A DNA stretch of 27,700 nt from a virus. Below are positions 15,842-23,732 of this stretch, piece after piece (position 1 is the first letter of the stretch; each line of letters begins with the position of its first letter). The stretch spans positions 1 to 27,700 of IMG/VR virus record IMGVR_UViG_3300031673_000377. One strand, given 5' to 3'. The notes below the pieces were generated by a model. That model worked only from the letters and a program-made list of their open reading frames with translations. It was not told the DNA's origin and made no database searches. Both the position numbers and the translations under genes were made by a program.

Positions 15842-16695
15842 ATGCTTCCCATTTCTAAGTAACTATCAATTAACTTAGGATTGTTAATAAAGTGTAATTT
15901 ATACGCATCTAACGCATCTTGATACTGAATCTGACCTTCTTCATAAGAATCAGGAGAAAGTTCAGCTAAACAAACCGTATAAGGGTACGTTTTCTCTTGA
16001 ACTAAAAACCAAAATGAATCCACACCAGTAATATCTCTATAAAATGCACCTTGTCTTGGATAGCTATACTTTTTAGCGCTATAAGAAAAGTTTCTTAATG
16101 TAGCTGGCTCTCTTGTAGTTTTGTAATCTAAAATAAAGTTAGAAGGATTGATAGCATCAACTTTGCATTTTGTATTTATTCCTCTAATGTTTTTAGAATA
16201 AATTACTTCTCTTTTACTTGCTGATTCAACAAGCTCTCTTACTTGTGAATAACTCATAGCTTTATCAACCATATTATTGATAGCTGTAAAATCATCTAAT
16301 GATAATAGTTGTCTATGAGTATTTTCAGATTTAATCTTGTCAAGCCATTCTTTGTAAGCATTTGTTGCTGTAGGTCTTTTACCACCTATGTCATTACAAA
16401 TCTCACTATCATCTATTGAATAGAATCTTTGATTGAATGCTTCTGGTTCTAATAAAAGACAATGTGCAGCTCTACCAAAAGCAAAGGTTGCTGTATCTTC
16501 TTGTCCTCTTTCGTAATAAGATTTTAAATATTGTGGCCCACCTTTAATAAGTTGGCTTAAATGTGAATTGGTAACATGAGTTTTATCATTATAATACCAA
16601 TTATCATCTTTATCGATTATACGACTTTCATTTTTGTCGTAATTCTTTTGGTGATCCATAAAATCTTCTGCTTCTGTACTTGGAATAAGTGTCAT
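15838..16695 (-). CDS. PD-(D/E)XK nuclease, RecE / exonuclease VIII-like
   Basis: A 285-residue protein. It shows FGRAAHCLLLEP (His78), KREVIYS (Glu163), CKVDA (Asp180), ILDYKTT (Asp190, Lys192) and YPRQGAFYR (Gln215, Tyr219). This His, Glu, Asp, D-x-K, Q-x-x-x-Y order is typical of RecE/exonuclease VIII C-terminal and RecB/Cas4-type nucleases. The likely role is processive resection of DNA ends to give single strands for an annealing recombinase. The Sak4-like ATPase and SSB-type protein upstream in the same direction would use those strands. The length fits a nuclease domain without extra modules. Confidence 0.7.
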   Translation of the reverse strand: MTLIPSTEAEDFMDHQKNYDKNESRIIDKDDNWYYNDKTHVTNSHLSQLIKGGPQYLKSYYERGQEDTATFAFGRAAHCLLLEPEAFNQRFYSIDDSEICNDIGGKRPTATNAYKEWLDKIKSENTHRQLLSLDDFTAINNMVDKAMSYSQVRELVESASKREVIYSKNIRGINTKCKVDAINPSNFILDYKTTREPATLRNFSYSAKKYSYPRQGAFYRDITGVDSFWFLVQEKTYPYTVCLAELSPDSYEEGQIQYQDALDAYKLHFINNPKLIDSYLEMGSI

Positions 16696-16698
16696 AAA

Positions 16699-17028
16699 TT
16701 AACGTTTTTTTGGTTTAATAAGTTTCTTTTTCTTTTTTGGTCGTATTTCATTCCATTCAGGTTCTCCATACAACTTCCAATCATACCCCCTAATTAGTGC
16801 AAATTTTACAAATTCAATAATATCTATTTTGTAAACATCTTTTTTCAGTGTTACAATTTTGTTGAGCCATGGAATAAATGATTTGATTTCTTTTGTTTCT
16901 ACAAACGAAAGCTTATGTGCTTTATATTTTAGAAACATCTTCATTATTACTTCCTTTTGCTCATTACATAGTATTACTCCTTTTGTTCCATAATCATCAA
17001 TTAGATAAATTTGATTAGCGTATCTCAT
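16699..17028 (-). CDS. Unknown basic protein
   Basis: A 109-residue protein if read from the ATG at 17028, which overlaps the upstream nuclease stop by 14 nt. An upstream ATG at 17079 would add 17 residues and a longer overlap. The protein contains LIDDYGTKGVILCNEQKEV and a very basic C-terminal tail (RPKKKKKLIKPKKR) that may bind nucleic acid. Three bases separate it from the RecE-like gene. No family is recognised; a helper of the neighbouring nucleases is possible. Confidence 0.5.
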   Translation of the reverse strand: MRYANQIYLIDDYGTKGVILCNEQKEVIMKMFLKYKAHKLSFVETKEIKSFIPWLNKIVTLKKDVYKIDIIEFVKFALIRGYDWKLYGEPEWNEIRPKKKKKLIKPKKR

Positions 17029-17587
17029 TAATAAATTTTGATAAAGATTTTGGTCCAATTGGTTTCTTTTTAGTTCCATAATTAATTGCTCTTGGTCTAA
17101 ATGTTTTATCGGTCATTAAATATCTATCAGGTGTAAATGTCTTTTTAAATATTGTTGGTACTTTAATTAAGTTTACATAAATATTGTATCTGAAATACAT
17201 AAACTTTATGTTTAAAGTAGCAAGTCTTGTCATATTACCCATATCAAAAGTACCTTTTGTTTCAACTATAGATATTCCTTCTGAATCGCATATAAAAGGA
17301 GTTACTATTTTGTTTTTTGTATTGTTAATATCTTGAACAAATATTCCATAAGCTTTTTTATTCCAAAATATTTTAAAATCTGGAGTATAAGAAGATGGAG
17401 AAAGAATAGTTTGCATTAATTCTACATCCTCAATTTTTTTCATTTTTTTAATATATGTATGAGATAAACCATCCGTAAGCTCATAAGCTATTTCTATTTT
17501 TTTCCAATTATCAATATATTTTCTTTCTTTAAGTTCTTCTAAGTACCATGAAAAATACTTTTCTTCATTACTATCAAAATGTATCAT
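17015..17587 (-). CDS. PD-(D/E)XK endonuclease, DUF1064/resolvase-like
   Basis: A 190-residue protein. The N-terminal helix EEKYFSWYLEELKERKYID is followed by TPDFKIFW (Asp70) and VETKG (Glu109, Lys111). These make a PD...E-x-K core, with an N-terminal acidic residue (Glu8 or Glu9) completing the site. This layout matches small phage PDDEXK nucleases of the DUF1064 or Holliday-junction-resolvase type. It probably cuts branched or replicated DNA in the recombination pathway with the RecE-like nuclease. It is preceded by a 9-bp hairpin 15 nt before the ATG. Confidence 0.6.
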   Translation of the reverse strand: MIHFDSNEEKYFSWYLEELKERKYIDNWKKIEIAYELTDGLSHTYIKKMKKIEDVELMQTILSPSSYTPDFKIFWNKKAYGIFVQDINNTKNKIVTPFICDSEGISIVETKGTFDMGNMTRLATLNIKFMYFRYNIYVNLIKVPTIFKKTFTPDRYLMTDKTFRPRAINYGTKKKPIGPKSLSKFINEIR

Positions 17588-17602
17588 ATCTATATTTAAA
17601 TA

Positions 17603-17626
17603 TCAAGGAGCAACAAAGCCCCTTGA
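17603..17626 (-). terminator. Start-proximal intergenic hairpin
   Basis: On the - strand TCAAGGGGC pairs with GCTCCTTGA (9 bp, one G-T), loop TTTGTT, followed by TATTTAAATATAG and then the ATG at 17587. There is no proper U-tract. It is a member of the hairpin family of this half and may be a terminator, a processing site or a translation-modulating leader. Confidence 0.55.
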
Positions 17627-17630
17627 ATAG

Positions 17631-18062
17631 TTATTTTAGTTTTTGCAATATATCGTCTAACTCATTAAGTTCAGCAGTTTTGTTAAGGTGTCCTTCTCCA
17701 AATCTATTGTTAAAGTCCTCTGCAATTAATATTGCTTTATTTAATGCGTTCAGATATTGTTTTGGTGTTTGTCTTATTCTTAACTTTTCATTCAATTCTT
17801 CAATATGCTTTACCATATCGATAGTTCTTAAAAATGAAATAGTTATTCTTGTCCTACCCTCATCTTCTAACGTGGTAAGTTTGGTAATGGTAAATTTTTG
17901 TAGAGAGAAGTTTAAAGACACTTCTTCTTCAATTTCTTTTTCAAATGGTTCTAAGTTTCCAGGAACAGATAACTTTATAGTTTTCAGGATTGGTCTTAGC
18001 TCATTATTTGCTTCAATGATAGATTTTATTATGTAATTTCTTTGTTCTTCACTTAATATCAT
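17631..18062 (-). CDS. Unknown helical protein
   Basis: A 143-residue protein from the ATG at 18062, which overlaps the end of the 36-aa ORF by 14 nt. A TTG start at 18095 would add 11 residues but is less likely. It begins MILSEEQRNYIIKSIIEAN and is helical, acidic-basic mixed, with no motif I recognise. It lies between the 115-aa gene and the resolvase-like nuclease. Confidence 0.5.
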   Translation of the reverse strand: MILSEEQRNYIIKSIIEANNELRPILKTIKLSVPGNLEPFEKEIEEEVSLNFSLQKFTITKLTTLEDEGRTRITISFLRTIDMVKHIEELNEKLRIRQTPKQYLNALNKAILIAEDFNNRFGEGHLNKTAELNELDDILQKLK

Positions 18063-18159
18063 ACTTTTCAAATAGTTTTTTAAGTTTATACTCAAACTCC
18101 ATAAATAGAAGTTCTATTTCCAATTCCCCTGCTTCTATAATATCTTCAATTTTATCCAT
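18049..18159 (-). CDS. Small acidic helical ORF (36 aa)
   Basis: ATG at 18159 overlaps the upstream stop as ATGGATAA; stop TGA at 18049-18051 overlaps the start of the next gene by 14 nt. The 36 residues (MDKIEDIIEAGELEIELL ...) form one amphipathic helix. Fitting exactly between two coupled genes argues for real translation, perhaps mainly to pass ribosomes to the next start. The function is unknown. Confidence 0.4.
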   Translation of the reverse strand: MDKIEDIIEAGELEIELLFMEFEYKLKKLFEKYDIK

Positions 18160-18499
18160 TGATATTAGTATTATTCATTTCAGCTCTTAGCCAACTTACT
18201 TCACTTCTCATAATGTCTAAATTCTTGTATCCAGCTTCCATCACTCTTCTAAGCATATACATTTCTGGGTATCTAAAATTACATTCATTTTCAGCTTTAC
18301 TTACAGGCATTAAACGATTGTTAATCAATAAGAATTTCTGTCCTTCAAATTTCTTTTGAATATCAGCCCTATGCTTTTCTAAAAAGAAAAGATTAGCAGC
18401 CAATGTTCTTGCCATATTTAATAACCCTTCAGGATGGTGTCCGTCAGAACTATTATAATCTTCAATGATTGTTGTTATTTTATCTAATATTTCATTCAT
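18152..18499 (-). CDS. Unknown phage early protein
   Basis: A 115-residue protein. It begins MNEILDKITTIIEDYNSS, has HHPEGLLNMARTLAANLF near residue 21 and a FLLINNRLMPVSKAENECNF beta-type centre, then a helical end. The pattern of a helical protein with a central hairpin recurs in phage replication regions, but no function is known to me. It is preceded by a UUCG-loop hairpin about 19 nt before the ATG and followed directly by a 36-aa ORF. Confidence 0.5.
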   Translation of the reverse strand: MNEILDKITTIIEDYNSSDGHHPEGLLNMARTLAANLFFLEKHRADIQKKFEGQKFLLINNRLMPVSKAENECNFRYPEMYMLRRVMEAGYKNLDIMRSEVSWLRAEMNNTNING

Positions 18500-18517
18500 A
18501 TTTATATTTTAATTACA

Positions 18518-18537
18518 GAGAGTACCGAAGTACTCTC
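18518..18537 (-). terminator. Start-proximal hairpin with UUCG loop
   Basis: GAGAGTAC (18518-18525) and GTACTCTC (18530-18537), an 8-bp perfect stem. The loop on the - strand is UUCG closed by C-G. It is followed on that strand by TGTAATTAAAATATAA and the ATG at 18499. Loop and flanks closely resemble those of the hairpin at 15586. The U-tract is weak. Confidence 0.6.
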
Positions 18538-18546
18538 CATAGTTTT

Positions 18547-19161
18547 TTAGAATGGTAAATCATCATCATCATTAGATGGTGCTTCAACTGGTGCAGCATT
18601 ACTTTGTTGTGGTGCAGCTCCTGCAGGAAAATCACGCATCCACTTAGCAAGCTCTCCTTCAAATTTATTTCTATCAGAATCTCTCAATGCTGAAAATAAA
18701 TAAGATTGATTACCATTGATAGTTCCATCAGCTTTACCACTAAAAGAATATTCAATTTTAGTTCTTACTTCTGGTTTGTTGTTGTTGTTTTTATCGTAAC
18801 CGATATATTCAACTTCTTTAAACAAAGCTTGAACTTTTCTTGTAACTGCAGATTTAATTACTTGCTCTCCTTTTAAGGTAAAGTCTGCTCCTGCATTTTC
18901 AAGTAATTCTTTTAATCTTTTGTTTTTATATTCAATAGTTTCTGGACTATCTGTTTCTCTTACTCTATACAATCTTGTTGTATTAATTTCTTTTGCTGCA
19001 TTAGCAGTTTCAAATGTAAATTCAATAAAAGGACATCCTTTATGATCTGCTGGAGACATTTTATATCCTTTAATAGTTACTAACTCAACACAAGCCTTAG
19101 AAATATAATTACCTGTTGTTTCTGCATTTTTGACTGCATTCATTTCATCTTCAAAACTCAT
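18547..19161 (-). CDS. Single-stranded DNA-binding protein
   Basis: A 204-residue protein. The first 150 residues look like a beta-rich nucleic-acid-binding domain (VELVTIKGYKMSP, FIEFTFETANAAKEINTTRL). A Gln/Pro/Ala/Asn linker then leads to the acidic tip DDDDLPF (residues 198-204), the hallmark of SSB C-termini that recruit replication and repair partners. It is not a standard bacterial SSB in its core, so a phage OB-fold SSB is the best call. It lies next to the Sak4-like ATPase, a family known to work with its cognate SSB. Confidence 0.65.
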   Translation of the reverse strand: MSFEDEMNAVKNAETTGNYISKACVELVTIKGYKMSPADHKGCPFIEFTFETANAAKEINTTRLYRVRETDSPETIEYKNKRLKELLENAGADFTLKGEQVIKSAVTRKVQALFKEVEYIGYDKNNNNKPEVRTKIEYSFSGKADGTINGNQSYLFSALRDSDRNKFEGELAKWMRDFPAGAAPQQSNAAPVEAPSNDDDDLPF

Positions 19162-19191
19162 ACTCTTAATTTTTTAAATAAATAAATAATT

Positions 19192-19896
19192 TTACTGTTC
19201 TTCAGTTTTTGTTTCTTCTTTTGGAGTAGTTTCTGTAACTACTTCTTCTTCTCCATTAATATACGATTCTACATACTTAATAACTTCATTTATATCGTTA
19301 TCAATAGTAGGTGGTAACATATCCATTGGAGATTTTGCTGATACATGCTCAAAACCTTTTTGTTTATTAGTTATGAATCTATACTGTGGTGTACCATCTT
19401 CCTTAGTAATCATATCACTAAATAAGACTATTACAAACTCTTTCTCTACTTTCTTCTTCCAACTACCTTCAACTGCAATAAAACGTTCTTCAACGCCATT
19501 ACTACCCTCTAATACTTGGTCAATTCCAGTAAATACAATATACTTATCAGTACCTTTTGATTTGAGTAGCATTTTACCTATTTCTTCTTTGTAGTTACCC
19601 CACAAATCAAAACCAGTATAATACTTTCCTGAATCACGATATTGATGCTCTACCAAAGAAGTAAATGATTCTATAACAATTACTTCAATACCTTCTTTTC
19701 CAATTGCTTTATTAAAAGCTTTATGAAAAGCATCCATATCAGCAATAGGAACATTTAATTTAAATTTTCCTGCACCTTTAAATGGTAGTGCTTTCATTTC
19801 AGTATTCAATACTATTGTAGTATCTGGATTAAGATTTCTTAATGATGAACTTTTGCCGGTACCACATGGTCCGACAATAAAAATGTTTGGCTTCAT
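19192..19896 (-). CDS. Sak4-like RecA-fold ATPase (single-strand annealing recombinase)
   Basis: A 234-residue protein. Walker A GPCGTGKS is at residues 9-16 and a Walker B-like EVIVIESFTS at 71-80. The C-terminus is an acidic Glu/Thr/Lys tail. Size, N-terminal Walker A and adjacency to SSB fit the Sak4 (AAA_24) group of phage annealing proteins, reduced RecA-like ATPases that promote SSB-dependent annealing. It would act with the RecE-like nuclease on resected ends. It ends 30 nt before the SSB gene, and its own ATG follows the stop of a small gene by 2 nt. Confidence 0.65.
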   Translation of the reverse strand: MKPNIFIVGPCGTGKSSSLRNLNPDTTIVLNTEMKALPFKGAGKFKLNVPIADMDAFHKAFNKAIGKEGIEVIVIESFTSLVEHQYRDSGKYYTGFDLWGNYKEEIGKMLLKSKGTDKYIVFTGIDQVLEGSNGVEERFIAVEGSWKKKVEKEFVIVLFSDMITKEDGTPQYRFITNKQKGFEHVSAKSPMDMLPPTIDNDINEVIKYVESYINGEEEVVTETTPKEETKTEEQ

Positions 19897-19898
19897 GT

Positions 19899-20168
19899 TT
19901 AATTTTTATAGATTAGAAATTGTGTTCCTTTAATGTCTTCAATCTTATCAAGAATGTCTTGATGGAAAGATTTTGTTTCAACATTATCGTAACTTTTAAT
20001 TGTTTTACGCTCCATATTTACCATATCACAAGCACTTTTCACATTATTATCATTGTCTATGCAGTTTATTACATTTACAGTATTCATAATGTAGCTCAAA
20101 ACTTCGTTTTGGTTAAGCTTTTTATGTGGTGGTGCGATTAAAATAATTCTACTGTTTATATTAGTCAT
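19899..20168 (-). CDS. Small unknown protein
   Basis: An 89-residue protein from the ATG at 20168; the open frame extends 9 codons upstream without a better start. It begins MTNINSRIILIAPPHKKLNQ and ends IKGTQFLIYKN. The opening strand then APPHKK recalls a nucleotide-binding beta-alpha start but no P-loop is present. The 40-nt gap upstream carries TGTACATTTACA, which could be part of a promoter. The function is unknown. Confidence 0.45.
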   Translation of the reverse strand: MTNINSRIILIAPPHKKLNQNEVLSYIMNTVNVINCIDNDNNVKSACDMVNMERKTIKSYDNVETKSFHQDILDKIEDIKGTQFLIYKN

Positions 20169-20208
20169 AATGTTGTAAATGTACAAAAAATACATAACAT
20201 AAAAAAGT

Positions 20209-20481
20209 TTATTTTTTACTCTTTTTTACATAATTATACTTTTGGTCTTTTCTTCTTCTAAGATTAATGTCTTTACCTTTTTTTTCTATTAGTTTTTTGT
20301 AAGTGTAATGCATTTTTAATATGAAAAAGCCTTTAATATTCACTTCTTCGTTTCTTCTTATGATAATACGAATACCATTATAGAATTTACGTATTATCAA
20401 ATGTATTACTCTTATATCTATTCCTGTTTCATCAGAAATTTCTTTAACTATTTTGCTATGGTAATACTTTTTTCTACTCAT
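20209..20481 (-). CDS. IHF/HU-like DNA-binding protein
   Basis: A 90-residue protein from the ATG at 20481, which overlaps the DnaB stop (CATGAGTAG). It is basic, with an N-terminal helical pair (HSKIVKEISDETGIDIRVIH) and a beta hairpin including NEEVNIKGFFILKMHYTYKK. The second matches the 'G-x-F-x-x' region of the HU/IHF fold, and the end is a Lys/Arg-rich tail. It could bend DNA at the replication origin or act in recombination. The similarity is by layout and motif, not search. Confidence 0.5.
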   Translation of the reverse strand: MSRKKYYHSKIVKEISDETGIDIRVIHLIIRKFYNGIRIIIRRNEEVNIKGFFILKMHYTYKKLIEKKGKDINLRRRKDQKYNYVKKSKK

Positions 20482-21904
20482 GGTCAAAATTAGTGTTTGG
20501 GTCAATTCTCTCGAAATGCTCTCTTTTTAGTTCTTCATAACTATTTCTCTCAATACTAATAAATTTAGTAAATTTAGATTGATAAGCTACTTCTACTGTT
20601 CCCATTCCTGTTGAACGACCTTTGGCAAATATTAGTTCTGCGTGTTCTGTTTCTGGAATACCATGTTGAATATTAAAGTATGCTGGTCTATGTACAAATG
20701 CTACTATATCAGCATCTTGTTCAATAGCTCCTGATTCTCTTAAATCTCCCAATGTAGGTCTTTTATCAGCTCTTGAATGTATTGCTCTATTAATTTGAGA
20801 TAATGCTATTATTGGTATTCCTAATTCTAAAGCTAAACTTTTAAGTTCTCTTGATATGATAGCCACTTCGTTTTCTCTATTACTTGGCTTACCAACATCA
20901 CAGCTCATTAATTGAAGATAATCAATTATGATTAATTTAGCTTTATGTCGAATAACAAACTTTCGTATCTTATTACAGATATGCGATATTTTTCTTGATT
21001 TATCATCAATCCAAAACTTTTTACCTTCAAATTGACCCATTGTAGAATGAAGTCTATCTCTTTCTTCTTTAGAGAATAGTTTTGACCTCAATTTAGATAG
21101 TTCAACTGTAGATTCAGCAGCATACATTCTGTTTAGTAATTGAATAGTGCTCATTTCTAAACTAAAAAATACAGCTTCAACTCCATTTATTATTTGGTTC
21201 TTAAAAATCTCTAATGCAAGAGAAGTTTTACCCATAGATGGTGCTGCAGCTAATATAAATAGTTCTGTTGGTTCAATAGAATAAAGAAATTTATCTACAT
21301 TCTGAATGTAAGTCTTAATAGAGTTGTCATTATCTTTTTTAGCATCCCAACTTGCGAGTACTTCTTTATTTGCTAAATTTAAATCAAACTCTACTACATC
21401 GCCCATTTCTTGAATATCAACAACTTTATCGCTAATCTTATTAATTACTTCTGATGGATCTACTTGATTATTACAATCAGCTCTTATCTCATCTGATAAA
21501 GTCATTAACTCTCTACGTTTAGCATATCCATTTAAAATAGAAACATGTTCTTCTAAGTGATAATCAGATTCAATACGTTCACACATATCATTAAGATAAA
21601 CAACAAGGTCAAAACCTCTTTTTTGTTTCATCATAATATCAACATACTTTCTCTGCATCAGTTTATCAGTAACAGTAGCTATATCTATTTTAGAAACTTC
21701 TGCAAGCTCTTTAACAGCTAAATAAATGTATCTTGTTTCTGTAGATGAAAACTCTCTAACGCTTAATTGTTCAGCAACTTTAAAGTAGGATTCAGGAAAA
21801 TTAACAAACGTAGCTAACACAAGTTCTTCAATATCGATATTTGATTGACCAATAAAGTCGCTTTGACTCATTAGTGAAAACTGTAAATCTTTTCTTTTAT
21901 CCAT
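20474..21904 (-). CDS. dnaB: Replicative DNA helicase DnaB
   Basis: A 476-residue protein from the ATG at 21904; an upstream TTG start at 21925 would lie in the terminator-like hairpin tail. The N-terminal domain (to about 160) includes FVNFPESYFKVAEQLS. Walker A is APSMGKTSLA (about 219-226), Walker B LIIIDYLQLM (about 323-334), and SQINRAIHSRADKRPTLGDL with SGAIEQDAD follow as motif H4 and later DnaB signatures. It unwinds duplex DNA ahead of the phage fork as a hexamer. No primase or polymerase is seen in the window, so the host or genes outside must supply them. It follows a strong intrinsic-terminator hairpin and overlaps the HU-like gene. Confidence 0.9.
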   Translation of the reverse strand: MDKRKDLQFSLMSQSDFIGQSNIDIEELVLATFVNFPESYFKVAEQLSVREFSSTETRYIYLAVKELAEVSKIDIATVTDKLMQRKYVDIMMKQKRGFDLVVYLNDMCERIESDYHLEEHVSILNGYAKRRELMTLSDEIRADCNNQVDPSEVINKISDKVVDIQEMGDVVEFDLNLANKEVLASWDAKKDNDNSIKTYIQNVDKFLYSIEPTELFILAAAPSMGKTSLALEIFKNQIINGVEAVFFSLEMSTIQLLNRMYAAESTVELSKLRSKLFSKEERDRLHSTMGQFEGKKFWIDDKSRKISHICNKIRKFVIRHKAKLIIIDYLQLMSCDVGKPSNRENEVAIISRELKSLALELGIPIIALSQINRAIHSRADKRPTLGDLRESGAIEQDADIVAFVHRPAYFNIQHGIPETEHAELIFAKGRSTGMGTVEVAYQSKFTKFISIERNSYEELKREHFERIDPNTNFDHE

Positions 21905-21923
21905 ATAATTATATTTTAAAAAC

Positions 21924-21959
21924 AAAGAGCATCAAAGCACAACGGCTTTGACACTCTTT
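21924..21959 (-). terminator. Intrinsic terminator before dnaB
   Basis: Two-part stem: AAAGAG (21924-21929) with CTCTTT (21954-21959), and TCAAAGC (21932-21938) with GCTTTGA (21945-21951), separated by a small internal loop. On the - strand the hairpin is followed by GTTTTTAAAA. This is the clearest intrinsic terminator of the hairpin family. It ends the transcript of the 134-aa gene, and the dnaB ATG lies 20 nt beyond. Confidence 0.75.
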
Positions 21960-21966
21960 CTTTAAA

Positions 21967-22371
21967 TTAATTCTCTTTAGTGTATCCTACTAAATAACTA
22001 CACCAATCTAAGTATTCTTTTTTTGATTTAAAATAAGTATCATGCCTATGTCTTACATTCTTTATTGAACTAAATCCATTTATTACATCTTCAACTGTAA
22101 ATGGCATTTCTAATTCACCATCTTTAGGTCTTTTTCCTTCTTTTGGAAATTCTCTAAAATTAGGTGGGCCACTCCATCTGAATGGAACAGAATGAAATCC
22201 AATAGATACAATTTCCTCTCCTTTAAAAAATACAATTGATTCAATATAATTATCATTTTTGTTATGATAAACCTCTATACTATTATCCTTTGCAATAACT
22301 TTATCTGCTAAATTTTTCAGATTGTCATTGTTTCTAATGCTTCTTGCGTGTCTTGCTTCAAAATATCCCAT
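21967..22371 (-). CDS. Unknown early protein
   Basis: A 134-residue protein (MGYFEARHARSIRNNDNL ...). There is a beta-rich middle (YIESIVFFKGEEIVSIGFHS), a PFRWSGPPNFREFP loop, and a C-terminal HRHDTYFKSKKEYLDWCSYL segment. It is probably soluble, with no known motif. It ends 8 nt from the terminator hairpin that precedes dnaB. Confidence 0.5.
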   Translation of the reverse strand: MGYFEARHARSIRNNDNLKNLADKVIAKDNSIEVYHNKNDNYIESIVFFKGEEIVSIGFHSVPFRWSGPPNFREFPKEGKRPKDGELEMPFTVEDVINGFSSIKNVRHRHDTYFKSKKEYLDWCSYLVGYTKEN

Positions 22372-22397
22372 GTTATTATAATAATTTAAATATTAGA

Positions 22398-22667
22398 CTA
22401 TGGAAATGTATATCCTAATGCTTTTCTTATTTTTTTTGTTAAACTACCTCTATCTTTAGGCATCTTTCCGTTAATACGGTCTTGAATCCATGCCCCACTT
22501 AAAGCTAAATAATCGCTAAATTTTTCAATATTATTTTGAAATTGATACATACTATCTTCTGGATTATCTTTGATAAACTCATTAGTATCATCAACTATTT
22601 TTCTCCAAAGCCTATCAAATGTAGCTTCGTGCTGTTTCATTCTCTTTATGTATGCTTTTTTAGTCAT
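22398..22667 (-). CDS. Unknown helical protein
   Basis: An 89-residue protein. The helical body is followed by GAWIQDRINGKMPKDRGSL and KKIRKALGY, a conserved-looking C-terminal block I have met in phage proteins of unknown role. Its start overlaps the upstream stop by 8 nt (ATGACTAA), so it is coupled to the 63-aa gene. The Arg/Lys content could allow nucleic-acid binding. Confidence 0.5.
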   Translation of the reverse strand: MTKKAYIKRMKQHEATFDRLWRKIVDDTNEFIKDNPEDSMYQFQNNIEKFSDYLALSGAWIQDRINGKMPKDRGSLTKKIRKALGYTFP

Positions 22668-22851
22668 CTATATCCTCCCTTTTTGTTATTGCAAATGAAT
22701 ATTCTTCATCTTCATTTTCATCTCTACCCATGTGGTAGCCTTCTTTTAGTTTTTGAAACACTTGGTCTAATGAAAGTTCAAAGCCCGAGTCGTTTATTTC
22801 AACATCTTCACAAGTTATTTCTATTTCTATTGTGTATTTTCTTCTACTCAT
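22660..22851 (-). CDS. Small acidic protein
   Basis: A 63-residue protein (MSRRKYTIEIEITCEDVEIN ...), acidic, with an N-terminal strand pair and GRDENEDEEYSFAITK at the end. Its start overlaps the ArdC-like gene stop as ATGA, and its own stop overlaps the next start. Small acidic proteins beside antirestriction genes can act as DNA mimics, but that is speculation here. Confidence 0.45.
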   Translation of the reverse strand: MSRRKYTIEIEITCEDVEINDSGFELSLDQVFQKLKEGYHMGRDENEDEEYSFAITKREDIDD

Positions 22852-23732
22852 GCTGCTTCATTTAAGATTCCTAAATATTCAATAGCTTTAAATGCATCTT
22901 TCATTGCATCATAAACTAACATTTTATCATTCTTTAATGCTCCAAGCCAATTTTGAATATATGCTGCATTGTTATCAATAACATCATTTTCAATACCTGC
23001 TTTACTACATAAAAATGCTGAGGTAAGCTCTGCTACTAATTCTTCTTTAGCATACTTTTGACTTCCTTTTTCAACTCTATCTACAATACCAGGCCTTGCA
23101 AGTCTATCTTGATGTCCTGTTGAATGAGCCATTTCGTGAAACAAAGTAGCGTAATACCCTTGTTCTGAATGAAATCTAATCTTTTTAGGCATAGATATTA
23201 TATCAGCTGATGGCATATAGTATGCTCTACCATCGTGATGATTTTCAATAGTAGGAACTTTATCCATAAATGATTTAACTAATTCTTCACAAGATTCAAT
23301 ATTATTAAAAGCAGAAGGTCTGTTAAGACTATCTATTTTTTCTTGAAAAGGATTTTCTATTCCCTCACATTGTTCTAAATTAAAAACTGTAGAACGCTTT
23401 ACTAAAGGAATTACATAAGACTTTCCATCATCATCTATTTTATCTAAAAATTGAAAATAAACAATACTGGTACCATTTTCTCCCTTCTTTACTTTTCCAC
23501 CTAATTGTTGAGCTTGTTTAAATGTAACCCAAAGAGGTGTTTCTCTATCTTCAAATAATGTATTAAAGAAATTAGCTCCTTTATATACTTTTTTTGAAAT
23601 CATATTTTTAGGATAACCGAATTGAACTGACTTCCATGGTTTTTTCCAAGGTATTTCTCCTTGTTCTAATTTGCTGATAATTTTATCAGTAAGCATTTGG
23701 TAAACATCTATTTTATTCTTTGTCTTTTTCAA
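22848..23732 (-). CDS. ArdC-like antirestriction protein (ssDNA-binding plus zincin)
   Basis: A 294-residue protein. The N-terminal part (YQMLTDKIISKLEQGEIPWK, then PKNMISKKVYKGAN and LWVTFKQAQQLGGKVKKGE) is the ArdC N-terminal ssDNA-binding domain. The C-terminal part has LFHEMAHSTGH with HExxH at 199-203 and EELVAELTSAFL with the expected Glu ligand near 230, a zincin domain. ArdC proteins are carried by plasmids and phages and are reported to protect incoming DNA from restriction. The start is TTG at 23732, inside the preceding 45-aa gene. An internal ATG at codon 13 would cut the conserved domain. Confidence 0.75.
   Translation of the reverse strand: MKKTKNKIDVYQMLTDKIISKLEQGEIPWKKPWKSVQFGYPKNMISKKVYKGANFFNTLFEDRETPLWVTFKQAQQLGGKVKKGENGTSIVYFQFLDKIDDDGKSYVIPLVKRSTVFNLEQCEGIENPFQEKIDSLNRPSAFNNIESCEELVKSFMDKVPTIENHHDGRAYYMPSADIISMPKKIRFHSEQGYYATLFHEMAHSTGHQDRLARPGIVDRVEKGSQKYAKEELVAELTSAFLCSKAGIENDVIDNNAAYIQNWLGALKNDKMLVYDAMKDAFKAIEYLGILNEAA

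Noticed and set aside
17548-18036. A 162-residue + strand open frame opposite the 143-aa gene.
   Set aside because: Ser/Phe-rich antisense shadow in a region where all genes lie on the - strand with coupled starts.
22536-22865. A 109-residue hydrophobic + strand open frame.
   Set aside because: It crosses three coupled - strand genes and has the Phe/Leu/His-rich composition of an antisense reading.
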